Assembly: GCF_964204645.1 (NCBI RefSeq)
Contig: NC_134025.1
Location: 17,330,001-17,390,000, forward strand
DNA from: Tubulanus polymorphus
Taxonomy: Eukaryota > Nemertea > Palaeonemertea > Tubulaniformes > Tubulanidae
Direction: 5' to 3'
Length of the DNA: 60,000 bases
Within the stretch, counting starts at the first letter, position 1, and every line of letters begins with the position of its first letter. Below the pieces are notes generated by a model. It saw only the letters and a list, made by a program, of their open reading frames with translations, made no database searches and was not told the DNA's origin. The translations under genes and the position numbers were made by a program. Positions 20,620-31,620 of this stretch are shown one piece after another.

Positions 20620-21010
20620 CCTAGTAACCATGACCTTTGACCTACAGGACCCGAAATGTAATCAGCTACTCATGGTCTCTAGCATAATCCATCCAAAAAA
20701 TTGACCTTTGACCTACAGGACTCAAAATGTAATCACTTACCCACAGCCCATCCAAAGAATTTTATAAAGTTATCTCAAACCATTTATGAGTTAGAGCCCG
20801 GAAATGAAATCTACAAAATGGCTTCCTGTTTTTGACCATGGACCTACAAGACCCAAAATCTAATCAGTTAACAACCTAATATAGTACAACACAAATGTTG
20901 AATTTAAGGAGAATCTGCCAAAGAGTTTAGGTGCTAGGGCACAAAAACCACAGCGGACAGATGGACGGACGTCGAAGTGAATACAGTATCCCTCATTTCC
21001 CCCCCCCCCA
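20620..21010. repeat. Interspersed repeat with TGACCTTTGACCTACAGG units
   Basis: Imperfect repeats of 'tgacctttgacctacaggac(c/t)c(g/a)aaatgtaatca' occur at about 20632, 20702 and 20836, followed by a GGACAGATGGACGGACG segment and a C9-10 run (about 21000-21010). A related phrase appears at 17507-17531. Non-coding. Confidence 0.7.
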
Positions 21011-21264
21011 CAATGTGGCATAAGAACAGGTGCGTTTCCAGTTGACTCTGCTGCAAATGTTCACTATTGGAACCATCTAATACAGTCATTTTTCAGAAGT
21101 AGACTCTAATTAACAGCCGCCATGGAAAATAAATCAAATTAAAAGGTAGAATATTTCAGAGTGACCTGGATAAGTAACCTATATTGTTAATTATTGATTG
21201 TGCTCAATCTAGTTCTTGGGTTGGGGGCAGGCTGAGTAGGGCTAACATCCCTGAGGACGCACAA

Positions 21265-21760
21265 TATCAGATTACCCATCAGCAATTGCGATGAGAATTG
21301 GCAAACCAGTAGGAAGCTACAGGACTCAGAATTCGGGCCAAAATTGACATTTTTGGGCACTAAAAAGGTCATAGGACGGCCATCTTGATCCGATCGACCC
21401 AATTTTTGTTAGTCTTATGGGCCCTGGAGGGATTCAAATATATTCGAAAGATCAAGGTAATTGACCAAAGCGTCTTCAAAATTTCCCTCAAAAAATTCAA
21501 AAAACGTATAAAAAGTGCTGATTTTGGCAAACAACAATGGCTGCCATCTTGATTCTGACAGGGCCAGGTTTTGGGCTAAAGATGTGTCTAGGGTAGATAC
21601 AAGTGTAACCCAAATATCAAGACATTACATTGAAGCATCATCAAACCTTCCCAAAATAACTGGATTCCATCTACGGAAGGACGGATAGACGAACGGATGG
21701 ACGACGGACGAAAAGAGAACGCAATAGCCCGCTGGGACTTAAGTCCCAAGTGGGCTAAAA
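21265..21760. repeat. Repeat family A, copy 2 (right half)
   Basis: This matches 59575-60000 and includes the best preserved right end: GGACGGATAGACGAACGG-like sequence followed by the hairpin AGCCCGCTGGGACTT/AAGTCCCAAGTGGGCT (21729-21759). The 154-bp tandem units are absent, so it is 5'-truncated. Confidence 0.8.
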
Positions 21761-21948
21761 ATATATCCAGATGTCCGAGTTGACTATGTCGGTTGTCAAC
21801 ACCATGCCCTTCTAGGTATATTAACTGATCGAAATACCGGAGTCAAACCCTTTTTGAGTAAAAGGATATCTTAACAGTATCCAGCGAGCCAAGAGATATA
21901 ATTCCTATATCGGGTATATATTGATAGAGTAAATAATAATTAACTTAC

Positions 21949-22067
21949 GCTTCAGCTTCTCGAACATTCACATGTCGCTCCTTATCGAGATCTATTTTAT
22001 TGCCGGCTATAACTAATACAACATGATTACCCAACATCTTCCGAAGCTCTTTTACCCAATTTTTTAC
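21949..22067 (-). CDS. Rab21: Rab21, exon with G4 (NKID) motif
   Basis: This 119-bp exon lies between a TTGCAG acceptor and a GTAAGT donor. It begins Val-Lys-Asn-Trp-Val-Lys-Glu-Leu-Arg-Lys-Met-Leu-Gly-Asn, a Rab21-specific segment. It contains the guanine-specificity motif Gly-Asn-Lys-Ile-Asp-Leu and ends in the arginine-rich segment before the G5 exon, with a split Ala codon. Residues match vertebrate RAB21 closely and no disruption is seen. Confidence 0.95.
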
Positions 22068-22394
22068 CTGCAACAAAAATCAACAGCCTTGGATTAGATA
22101 TTTACGCCCTTAAAACATGAGGTTATAAGTGCCCATGCATACAGCATGGCTTGTGGCGATTGACTCACTGCATTGATGAGTTTAATATTAGGATAGGCAA
22201 ACAAACACAATTGCTTATACATGTGACATAAACTTTTCTATCAGGGCCTACTATAAAAACTGACAAGGGTTAAGGAGCATCAAACACATAAGTTCTCTGG
22301 TGCAATTTTGCAACGGATTACTTTGAAAATAATAATATTCTTTATCCTCATTATTAATATTAAACATAGACATATTATAGATTCCAGTAGCTCA

Positions 22395-22560
22395 AAAACA
22401 TCTCATGATTTTTTAAATAACTTGAAAACCAGTTCTGTTCTACTACTCCACAAATACCGCAACTTATTCAAAAGGATGTCGATGTCTATAGAATTGAAAG
22501 CCTTAGAAAGGTCTAAATACAAACTTAGCATTAACCCTTTCACTGCCAGTATTTTGTAAT
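22395..22560 (-). pseudogene. LINE reverse transcriptase fragment
   Basis: On the minus strand Leu-Tyr-Leu-Asp-Leu-Ser-Lys-Ala-Phe-Asn-Ser-Ile-Asp is followed by Leu-Leu-Asn-Lys-Leu. After a one-base frameshift come Gln-Asn-Trp-Phe-Ser-Ser-Tyr-Leu. This is RT blocks 3-4 of a Jockey-superclade LINE, related to but different from the copy at 11526. It is only about 55 codons long. Confidence 0.75.
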
Positions 22561-23064
22561 CAATGTACCCTCTCCTGCCACTTATAATTAGTGGTTTTGT
22601 AGGTATAACATACCATATATACAATTAGCTCCATGGCTCTTACTACTGAATTTAACTCATGCAAACTATATATGGTTAGAAATTAAATGTACTAAGCTTA
22701 TCCCACCAAAAAAAGTGACGCAGTATTAACTAGATCAACCAATGACGTCATCAAGATGGCCACCGAACTCCGTTCCAATCGAAAAATGAAATTTCAAACT
22801 CATATATCATGTTACAGTAAGCAAATATATGATCATTTTCAATCAAATACACTTATATGTAATGATTGCTACACAATAAAGTATATTTCATGTTGATAAC
22901 CATGGTTATTCAGTTTTTATTGCTTTTTTTATGCCAGAATATGGTCACTTCACTGATACCAAGATTCTCGGATTTCAAACACACATTCAATTTTCAGTCA
23001 GATTGTTTTCAGCGTACCATATTTTGAAACAAGAATAAGGACACAAGGGAATGTTACCACAAAA

Positions 23065-23195
23065 ATTACAATTTTTGGAACTAAAATTTGTATTTCCGAG
23101 TATTACTTACCCTTTCCTATGGTGGGCGGGATTCCCACCATAGGAAAGGGTAAGTACTACTCGGAAATACAAATTTTAGTTCCAAAAATTGTAAT
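23065..23195. repeat. 131-bp near-perfect palindrome at the 3' end of the DIRS element
   Basis: The arms of about 62 bp (23065-23127 and 23134-23195) are almost exactly complementary around a 6-base centre, with an inner ACTTACCCTTTCCTATGGTGGG arm. A partial third match, TACCCTTTCCAATGG, follows at about 23211. It lies just beyond the recombinase gene on the 3' side of the DIRS element, where inverted terminal repeats and an internal complementary region are expected for that class. Confidence 0.85.
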
Positions 23196-23418
23196 ATTTC
23201 CGTCGAGTACTGTACCCTTTCCAATGGTTTTTGCGAGACTAGCCTAGCACAAGGATGGTGGGAAAGGTAGATAGAAAAACTACCGCTCAAACGCAAGGTA
23301 AGAGGGAAAAAAGAGAGCACTTACCCAAGCAGGGAATGGAGCACTGTAGCACAGGGAAGACCGGTTGGCCGCAGTGAGTACATCCAGCTCAGGGCCCCCC
23401 CCCCCGAATTTTGCAAAA

Positions 23419-24250
23419 TTAATACTTGCGAGCCCAAACTATGTACATGGATACACACCTTGTGATCCGATAATGCAAACATAAATATTCTACGCTAAAG
23501 GGTCCGATTGGAAAAGAATGGACACCTTGAGCCATAACAAAAGGACCGAGTGACGCTAATGAGCCTAACTGGCCTGAAACATCCCGTAAATAAAATGACG
23601 TGAATGTCGATGGAGAATTCCAAAAAGCGGCCTGACAGACTTCTTCCAACGGAGCACCTGAAAAGGCTGCGCAGGAAGTAGCCATAGACCTTACTTGATG
23701 AGAAACCACTCCCTCCGAGGAAAGATTCTCCTTCAATAAAATGTCCTTGATCAGTGAAGAGACCCATCGGGCCAAAATGTCCCGAGAAATATCACCCTTC
23801 AGGTGATCCAGCTGCGAAATAAATAACCGTTCCTGCGAACCCCTTCGTGGAGCAGAGCGATCTAAATAGAAACACGACGCCCGCACAGGACATAATGTCC
23901 TGTCCGGAAGACCCGGTTCCACTCCATGTTTTAGGGCTTCATTTCGCCATTGACGACCAACCGAGCCTGGTCGTTGGTTCTTTGCCAAAAACTCCAAAGC
24001 AGGCCGCAGCGAAAAAAATTCCTTCGCTGGCCCGAAGACAATATGACCATGTCGCACTGAAAGCGCATGAATCTCAGAGCGACGGGCCAAGCAAGCCAAG
24101 AACAGCAAGAATACAAACTTTTTTGACAAATTCGCAAATGATGCTGCAGAAAGAGGTTCAAATGGAGCCTCCATTAACTTCTTCAAAAATACAGACAGGT
24201 CCCATGGTGGAACTATCCCCGGTACCCGAGGCCGGGAAATAGAAAACCCT
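23419..24250 (-). pseudogene. DIRS tyrosine recombinase
   Basis: The enzyme integrates the circular DNA intermediate. The frame shows the catalytic first Arg in Arg-Arg-Ser-Glu-Ile-His-Ala-Leu (about 24070), then His-Gln-Val-Arg-Ser-Met-Ala (about 23700) with the His-x2-Arg box, and Phe-Thr-Ser-Phe-Tyr-Leu-Arg-Asp (about 23600) with the nucleophilic Tyr. The N-terminal SAM-like core-binding part lies upstream in the RNase H frame (about 24540-24250, Tyr-Asp-Ala-Lys-Trp and Val-Lys-Gly-Tyr-Arg-Ser-Ala-Ile). It is joined by a one-base frameshift near 24250. All catalytic residues seen are retained. Confidence 0.9.
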
Positions 24251-24689
24251 GCAACAAGCTGGGATATCCGATGATCCCGTTACATTTGGCCGTCCAGAAG
24301 CACGCAATGTATGAGAGATCGCGGAGCGGTAACCTTTAACAGTTATAACCTGCAAACCTTTTACTACAAATAGGTGCAGTAAAAAATGTGCCAATTGAGC
24401 TACAGAGGGTGAGCATGGATCAATTTCCCCTGCAGCACACCAATCCGCAAAATGACCCCATTTGGCATCGTAAATGGTACTTGTTGATGGCCGCTTAGAT
24501 CCTGCGATGAAGGAGGCAGCCTGTTCTGAAAAGCCTGAAGCTGACAAGGATCGCTGGACAATGGCCAGGCGAGCAGATTTAACCACTGGCTGTTTGGATG
24601 ATGCCGAAAGTTCCCTTGAGACAGAAGCGATGGGAAATTCGGAAGAATCCTGGGGTTGTCGCACAGTAGGTTGAGAAGTGGTAGGAACC

Positions 24690-25990
24690 AATTCTGAGCC
24701 GGCCAACATGGTGCTACCAGAACTATGTTGCAATTGACTGATCTCTCTATTTGATGTTGAATTGTCTGTGGCAAACCAAACGTGGTGGCCCTCCACTCTC
24801 CTGTGAAAGAACTTCAGGGCCTTCCACACGGCCAGCATTTCCAGGAAATTTATGTGGTTGGTGGCCTCGTAGCGAGACCATTTTCCGGCTTTGACACAGT
24901 TCTCCAGATGTGCCCCCCACCCTTGGTGACTGGCATCCGTGAATACACGAACTGGAGCCTCTAACGGGGCTAGTGACACCCCGCGCCAAAGATTCGTAGT
25001 TGTCGCCCACCAATGAAGATCCGGACTTAGATCGGTTGGAAGTACGGGAATCAAGGTCTCCCAGTTGCCCTTCGACTGAGACCAGAAGACCTTCCAATAT
25101 TGTTTCAAGCGCCTGCTTCTAAGCGGCCTAAGGGCACCACCAGACCCATGGAGCTGATGGAGCCTAGAAGCCGTGACCAGTAACGAGCTGTTCTCGGGAT
25201 TGTGGACCCCCCGCTACTGCTTCTTGAAGTTTGGCTACTCGAGGCATAGACGGAAAGACTTTGCCGATTCGGAGATCGAAGTTCATGCCGAGATAAGTGA
25301 ACTGTTGGGCCGGCGTCAACTGAGATTTTTCCCTGTTTACGCGGAACCCTAGCTGGTGGACTAAGTCCAAGACTGAGGTCATTGCTTCCCGACATTCTTG
25401 AGCCGAGTTCGTGACTATTAACCAGTCGTCGAGGTAAACAAACAGTGGAACACCCCTTGACTGAAGTACCTTCTGAACTGACTTGACCAACTTGGTGAAA
25501 ACCCACAGGGCCGTACTGAGGCCAAATGGAAGAGACCTGAATTTGAACTGGCGGCCTTTCCACTTTATCCTGAGAAACCGCCGAGATTTTGGATGAATTG
25601 GAACCTGAAAGTAAGCATCTTTCAGGTCCAATGAAGCCGCCCATTGACCCGGACGGAGCCCTTGAATCACGTCCTTGGGTTTGGTCATCCGGAACCTTGG
25701 AATGTCTAGGTGCCGATTGAGGGATGCAGATCTATCACCGTCCATTGACCCCCTGTGGCCTTTGGTACCATGAATATTCTAGAAAACCAGCCGGGAGAAG
25801 TTTCGTTGCAAACTGTTTCTATCGCTCCATTCTCGGCCAATTCCTTGAGAGCCGAGAGATTAAGGCCCCCTGACCCGGTTTTGGCCGCATGTCGGGAGGT
25901 GACCTCGTCAGGCGCAGTCGCCTTAGGGAACGGAGACGGTAGCCACGAGAGACGACCCGGGAGGCCCAACCGTCTCCGAAAGGGTATGAC
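24690..25990 (-). pseudogene. DIRS reverse transcriptase and RNase H
   Basis: RT motifs in order: Ser-Arg-Ile-Phe-Met-Val-Pro-Lys (about 25790), a one-base frameshift (about 25710), Leu-Asn-Arg-His-Leu-Asp, Ser-Leu-Asp-Leu-Lys-Asp-Ala-Tyr-Phe-Gln (first catalytic Asp, about 25620), Leu-Pro-Phe-Gly-Leu-Ser-Thr-Ala, and Phe-Val-Tyr-Leu-Asp-Asp-Trp-Leu (catalytic Asp-Asp, about 25430). A second frameshift precedes the RNase H part: Val-Phe-Thr-Asp-Ala-Ser (about 24950), Phe-Leu-Glu-Met-Leu-Ala, and Ala-Thr-Asp-Asn-Ser-Thr (about 24760). These are characteristic DIRS sequences. Confidence 0.92.
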
Positions 25991-26015
25991 CAGTGGGTTG
26001 CTGCCCCACTGGTCC

Positions 26016-26243
26016 TGTTGTGAAATGTATGCCTATACGGCAGAATTATACGTGCATGTCAATTTCTCTTTGATACAGTCCGTTTATTATAATGTTTTAT
26101 CGTTCTATTGTACACGTGTCACGTGGGGGTGCACGTACAAGTAGTTTTTGGTCAGTTTAATAAATTCTATGTAACAGAGCCGACGTCTCGTCGTTTATAG
26201 TATGGATTTCCTGGGAAGAACCGAATTGTAGAATTCCACGACA
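26016..26243 (+). repeat. BEL/Pao 5' LTR
   Basis: It starts TGTTGTGAAATG and ends CCACGACA, 228 bp. It matches 31621-31844 almost throughout, with one indel around 26164-26180. The TTTAATAAATT segment (about 26155) may be a poly-A signal. Confidence 0.95.
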
Positions 26244-26246
26244 TTT

Positions 26247-26266
26247 TTGGTCCCTCGAGCCGGATC
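26247..26266 (+). promoter_or_regulatory. BEL/Pao primer-binding site, tRNA-Tyr-like
   Basis: Just 3 bases after the LTR is TGGTCCCTCGAGCCGGA. It is complementary to the 3' end of animal tRNA-Tyr (CCGGCTCGAAGGACCA) except for one position. The tRNA end is from memory, so the primer identity is an inference. Confidence 0.55.
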
Positions 26267-26287
26267 AAGGAACACGAAAAGACAGCA

Positions 26288-27349
26288 ATGAATAAGCAAC
26301 AGCGGAGCTGTAATGCTCATAGAGGCCTTGTAAAGGTAAATTTTGATAGTATTCGAACATTTATTCCTGCCCAGGACTTTGCGTCCGCCAACGTCAATTT
26401 AGAAGAGCTAGAATCTCGCCTTGATCTCATTGCTAAGTTAAACTCAGCCATTGCTGACGGTCTAGACGACGATGAGTTCGTTAAATTTTTTGAGCCGTCG
26501 GAGACTGAACTTTCTGCGTGGCGTATAGAAGTCAAGAAAATGAGGCGCCAAATCGGAGATGTTTCTCGTGAATTGCCTAAACCCAACCCACAGGCGGAAG
26601 CCAAAGTTCACCTGCCTAAAATAGTTTTGCCGAAATTTTCGGGGGTGATTTTGGAGTGGCAAGGATTTTGGGACTCATTTCATGCTGCTATCGATTCATC
26701 AAAAACATTATCCAACGTACATAAGTTCAATTACTTGAAGTGTCAGTTATCTGGGGAGGCGTTAGAGTGTGTTTCCGGCATTCCTTTGACGGACACGGGA
26801 TACAAAGAGGCTGTTGAAATTTTACAAACTCGCTATGGGAAGTCGCATAAAGTGATAAGTGCGTACACTAAAGCTATTCTTGATCTCCCGAAGCCGTCAT
26901 ATTCTCTCGGAAGCATGCGTTGCTTTCATGATAAATTATGTATGTATGTCCATTCCTTATCGACTCTCGGAAAGAACGACGATTTTTTTGGTGGAGTTTT
27001 GATTCCAGTGATACTGGGTAAGCTCCCTCCGGATGCTAGAAAGAGTTTAGTTCGCATTTATGGGGATCGTGAGTATCAGCTGCGTGAAGTTATAATGGGT
27101 ATAGCTCAGGATATTGTTGTGCTGGATGCTGGGGAAGGTCCGGGTTCCAAGTTCAAACAGTGTGATGATCCAGGGTCAACCATGGTCGCTGTCAGTCTCG
27201 CAAAAAATACCGGTAGACCTAGGCCTCCAATGCCCAAACCGAAAACATGCCATTATTGTGCTTCTGGTAGCCACATAGCCATAGAGTGTGACACATACAA
27301 AGATTACGATTCTCGTCGCGCTCGCGATAGAGTTAAGCCTATGTTATAA
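26288..27349 (+). pseudogene. BEL/Pao Gag (DUF1759-type), frameshifted at zinc knuckles
   Basis: The ATG at 26288 opens 353 codons. Residues 95-240 contain Leu-Pro-Lys-Ile-Val-Leu-Pro-Lys-Phe-Ser-Gly, Trp-Gln-Gly-Phe-Trp-Asp-Ser-Phe, Lys-Phe-Asn-Tyr-Leu-Lys and Leu-Gln-Thr-Arg-Tyr-Gly, the signature of the Pao-type Gag capsid. A CCHC knuckle (Cys-x2-Cys-x4-His-x4-Cys) sits near residue 325. The frame ends in TAA. The next frame continues with a second Cys-x2-Cys-x4-His-x4-Cys and more cysteines (27340-27420), so a one-base frameshift near 27330 separates Gag from its second finger. Confidence 0.9.
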
Positions 27350-28181
27350 CTGTTTGGCGCGTTCGCACATGACATCACGTTGCGCTAGTACGCGCGGTTG
27401 TCGCGAATGCAGTGCTAAGCACCATCCTTCGTTATGTAAAAAATTGTTAGAACCTCCAACGGGGGTAAAGTCCGATGATGTTAGTTTTGTAGGTCCCGCT
27501 CAAACGCAAACTTCAGCGCCACCTGTGGGTAACGGGCAGAGTACTTCAGCGGTCAGCCCAGCTAATAAGAAGTCGGATGTTGACCAATCGCTTCAGTCTA
27601 ATAATGCCGAAACAACTACGGTTAAAAACTGTCATGCGCAGACGTCGAATTGTGGCGTTTTATTGAAAACCGCCGTTTCTCAAATTGTAAATCATTCTAA
27701 TGATAGTTGTGCTGATTGTGGTATTATGCTGGACGACGGGTCACAAAGGACTTTCATTAAGCAGTCACTTGTCAATGCTCTGGAGTTGGTGCCATTTCGG
27801 AAAGAGTCCATTAGACTTTCTTGTTTTGGGTCTCAGTCGTCCGGTATTAGAATTTTGGATGTAGTTAAATTCAAACTGCGTTGTAAGGATGAATCTTTAT
27901 TCGATATTGAGGCTTTAGTTGTTCCTGAAATCGCGGCACCTATCCAGACGAGCATTGATGTGGCTTTTTATGATTATTTACGCAACTTACGTTTCGCTAA
28001 TCATGTTACAGATGATCCGTTGCATATTTCTCTTCTCGTAGGCTTAGACTACTATTATGATATAGTTTTAGATAGCATTGTTCGAAGTGCATCAGGTAAC
28101 GGTCCTGTAGCTGTAGACTCTAGGTTAGGTTATCTTTTATCTGGTCCGGTACTCCGGAGACTCGAGATAATCGCGATGTAA
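27340..28181 (+). pseudogene. BEL/Pao zinc finger and aspartic protease
   Basis: After the second zinc knuckle and a Ser/Thr/Gln-rich linker, the protease motif Met-Leu-Asp-Asp-Gly-Ser-Gln-Arg-Thr-Phe-Ile lies at about 27725. The catalytic Asp is followed by Asp-Gly rather than Ser/Thr-Gly; D-[DE]-G variants are familiar in invertebrate Pao elements. The flap and Leu-Leu-Val-Gly-Leu-Asp-Tyr-Tyr-Tyr region follow at 28020-28060. The frame closes at 28181; the same protein continues in another frame from about 28150. Confidence 0.85.
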
Positions 28182-29947
28182 CCATGCTCAGTGTGCTAGT
28201 TGGTCGTTCGGATACTTTAGATTTGAACAGTTTATGGGACCTCGAAACGTTAGGTATAGAGCATCCCCAAGATGATGATCCGCTGATTCCTTCGCTTACC
28301 GTCGACAAGCTCGAGGACACTCGGTACATTGCCAAGCTTCCTTGGAAGTCCGACCATGTTAGTCTGTCATCCAATTTTGAGACGTGTAAGCGAAGGACTA
28401 TCTCGACGGTTCAGCGTCTTCACAAACTCGGGCATGTTGGTGAATACGCGAAACTTTTTGCAGATCAAGAAAAGCGGAATTTTATAGAGAAGGTTCCGGA
28501 TGCTTCGACAGCCGATGAGTGTCACTACTTGCCACATCACGCGGTTTTTAGGGAGTCTAAAAATACTCCGTTGAGAATAGTCTTTGATTGTAGTTGTAAG
28601 ACTCCAGAATCGGTTAGTCTTAATGATTGCCTCGTTGCAGGGCCGCGGCTACATAACGATATTCTAGGCATTCTTCTCCGTTTTAGATTGTGCAGTTTCG
28701 CATCTGTAGCCGACATCGAAAAGGCTTTTCTGCAAATCGAGTTAGATAAGTCAGATCGTGATTTTACTAGGTTTCTTTGGCTTGAAGATCCGACCGATCA
28801 AAACAGTAAACTTGTTACTTATAGGTTCAGAGTTGTTTTATTCGGCGCTACTTGTTCGCCTTTTATCTTAAACGCGACAGTCTTGAAACATTTGCGCATG
28901 AATGATTCTCTTACAAGTCGATTTATAGCTAAGAGTATTTACGTTGACAATTGCGGTGTCAGTATCGATAATCAGATCGAAATGTTGCAGTTTTATTCCG
29001 CGTCTCGTGCTATCATGTCTACCGGTGGATTCAACTTGCGATGTTGGTCCAGCAACAGCGATTCTCTCATGAAAGCTGCATCCGTCGACGGAGCGGCTGA
29101 GGATACGGATACGGTTAAATTTTTAGGTTTGATCTGGCATTCGCAAGATAGAATAAAACTTAGGTCGTTAGATATTACTCTTGATCCCGCACAGGTCGTT
29201 TCGAAGCGTGCGATTTTAAGCGATTCTTCCAAAGTGTATGATCCGCTCGGCTGGATATCGCCCGTCGTATTAAAGGCGAAACTTTTACTTCAAAGACTTT
29301 GGAAAGAGGAGCTTGATTGGGATACGCCGATCACAGGGGATTTTCAAGAAGAGTGGGCTTCGATAGCGAGTGATATTTCGAGGGCGACATCTATTGAATT
29401 CTCTCGTAGGTATTTCGACCAGGTTGGTGTTTCTCTCCATGATTGTGAGATTCACTTGTTTGCTGATGCCAGTGAAAAGGCTTATGGATCAGTGGCTTAT
29501 ATAGTGTCTAACGGTGAATCGCGATTGCTTATCTCTAAATCGAGAGTTGCGCCTGTAAAACCGTTGACTGTCCCGCAGCTTGAACTGATGGCGGCGGTTA
29601 TCGCAGCACGATTAGCTCGTTTGTTACGTGAAAGTTTTCCCACTTGTAATTTTCACTTGTGGTCTGATAATCAATCGGTTTTGTATCGAATGTTGAATTC
29701 CAAATCACTCAAATCCTTCGAACAGAGAAAAGTTTCGGAGATTAAAGATCTGACAGGATCCGATTCTTGGGGTTATTGTCCTTCTGATTCGAACCCAGTT
29801 GATTTGTTATCGCGTGGTTGCTCTTACCATGATATTGTGTCTAGCGATTTATGGAGGAAAGGGCCCCATTGGTTAATTGATGGGGACTGGCCCAAGTGGG
29901 ATCCTAAATCTGTTGTAAATAGTTTACTTGTGAATGTTGATCTATGA
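28150..29947 (+). pseudogene. BEL/Pao reverse transcriptase and RNase H
   Basis: RT motifs: Leu-Pro-His-His-Ala-Val-Phe (28530), Arg-Ile-Val-Phe-Asp-Cys-Ser (28576), Ala-Asp-Ile-Glu-Lys-Ala-Phe-Leu-Gln-Ile (first Asp, 28710), Phe-Gly-Ala-Thr-Cys-Ser-Pro-Phe (28843) and Tyr-Val-Asp-Asn (28940). The last replaces the usual Tyr-x-Asp-Asp and is a variant I have seen in BEL/Pao. The long linker has Lys-Phe-Leu-Gly-Leu-Ile-Trp and Lys-Val-Tyr-Asp-Pro-Leu-Gly. RNase H shows Phe-Ala-Asp-Ala-Ser (29460), Gln-Leu-Glu-Leu-Met-Ala and Trp-Ser-Asp-Asn-Gln-Ser. TGA at 29945 interrupts before the integrase. Confidence 0.93.
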
Positions 29948-31534
29948 ACTGAAAATTCGGACGAGAGTTCGATTGATTACTGTAAAATCGATTCGGTTGT
30001 GGACATCACCAGGTTTTCAAAGTTATCAAGATTACTCCGTGTTACCGCTTATGTTTTGCGGTTCATTGATGTCTGTTTAAAACGGAGAAACCGTGGTGAT
30101 TTCTTGCATCCTCGTGAAATTGAAAACGCAGAGACCGTTTGGGTTGAATGCGTGCAACATGATGTGTTTTAAAATGTTTTTGAAAGTTTATCGAAGGTCA
30201 AAGGCAAATCGCCTCCTATTGTAACGCAATTGCGTTTTTATATAGATGATAGCGGTGTACTGAGATGTAGAGGAAGACTTGATTTCTCTCAGTTGCCGCA
30301 ACCGGCTCGTAGTCCGATGTTGTTACCCAAGAAGTCAGGGTTGACTGATCTGGTTGTTTGGGCTTCGCACGTTAAAGTGAAACATTTGAAAGTTAATCCT
30401 AAAACGCGTCATTGGTCCTTGTTGTAAATGTCGAAAATTAGACGGAAGGTCGTATGGGTTACCAGAACCACCGCCCTTACCTGCCCTTAGGGTTGTCAAT
30501 GTTCCCGCTTTCCAGCACACAGGGGTTGATTTTTGGGGTCATTTCAATGTTACCTTGTCTGATGGGGATTTCGTGGTAAAATGTTACATTGCGCTATTCA
30601 CTTGCGCTGTTAGTCGCGCTTTACACCTTGAAGTTGTTGAAAACTTAGGTACGGGTTCTTTCATTCGGGCGTTTCGCCGGTTTGCAGCACAACGCTCATT
30701 ACCCCATAAAATACTTTCGAATAATGCGAGTACTTTCTACTCTGCGTCCGATGAGTTGATTTCTATTTTTGAATCTGTCGAAGTGAGAGAATATTTGGCT
30801 AACAAGGGAGTAGAGTGAAAATTTACTGTGAAGCGCGCCCCCTGGTATGGGTGGTTTTACGAGCGCCTAGTTGGAATTACGAAAAGTGTTAGAAAGTGTT
30901 CTTGGTCGTGCGCGAGTGTCGTTGGACAAATTTAGGACTGTCGTTACGGAGACGGAAGCAACATTAAACGATCGACCGCTTACGTATCAATCTTACGCCT
31001 TCTCATCTTGTTTGCGGCCGAAGATCACGGGGTTACCGTACCGTTGTCAGGATACGGATCCAGCAGACCCGGATTTCTCGCTGAATAGAAATGTTGTTGT
31101 GGAGCGTGCGAATTATTGTGCCGCACTGATAGGTAACTTCCGCAGTAGATGGGCTAAAGAATACCTCGCCGCTTTACGGGAGAGGTGTCCACCGTCGGAA
31201 GTAATAGATACCCCTATGCAAAAAGGGCAATATTGTGTTAATTCACGGGGACAATGTTCCTCGTTTGCGATGGAGTTTAGGAGTTATTATCGAACTGCAT
31301 CCCGGCTGCAACTCGCAGGTTCGATCTGCGACCATTAGGACGCCGTCAGGAATAACAAATCGTCCGTTAAATAAGTTGTACCCACTAGAGGTCACTGCGG
31401 TCACGGATTCCGCTGACATTCGGGAGGAAAGAGAAATTCAGGAAGTTACTGAGGTGCGACCGATCAGAGGAGCAGCAGTTGTTGCGAGACAGAGAATTCG
31501 TGAACAGTTATCCAGTGAATCTGACATTGATTAA
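29948..31534 (+). pseudogene. BEL/Pao integrase, inactivated
   Basis: A pre-integrase region with a TAA (about 30170) leads to His-Val-Lys-Val-Lys-His-Leu, then a small deletion or frameshift and Cys-Cys-Lys-Cys-Arg-Lys (about 30430; one of the two Cys of the HHCC finger). Catalytic core: Gly-Val-Asp-Phe-Trp-Gly (first Asp, 30528); Leu-Ser-Asn-Asn-Ala-Ser-Thr-Phe (30716), where the second catalytic Asp is Asn; and Phe-Tyr-Glu-Arg-Leu-Val-Gly (30857) with the Glu. A TGA lies at about 30816. The C-terminal domain continues in two frames to 31534. Loss of the Asp alone would abolish strand transfer. Confidence 0.88.
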
Positions 31535-31620
31535 AAATTGACATTCTTGTTTGCTTGTTTGTTGATATTATAATGTTAGTTTCTTTTCAGTATTGGTACT
31601 ACTGTTGCAGCCCCCGAGGA

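Larger units (their letters stand above)
9549..21948 (-). other. Rab21 intron of 12.4 kb, packed with transposons
   Basis: Bounded by a GTAAGT donor at the upstream exon and a TTTAG acceptor, this intron holds RTE-like and Jockey-superclade LINE sequence, a Ty3/gypsy fragment, and copies of three non-autonomous repeat families nested in one another. Stretches 9549-10000, 16520-17280 and 17340-17630 show no recognisable element. Confidence 0.8.

Noticed and set aside
23847-24242. 131-codon plus-strand frame
   Set aside because: Antisense to the DIRS recombinase, which has clear catalytic motifs on the other strand.
25755-26144. 129-codon plus-strand frame
   Set aside because: Spans the DIRS RT antisense strand and the BEL 5' LTR; no motif, crosses a known element boundary.
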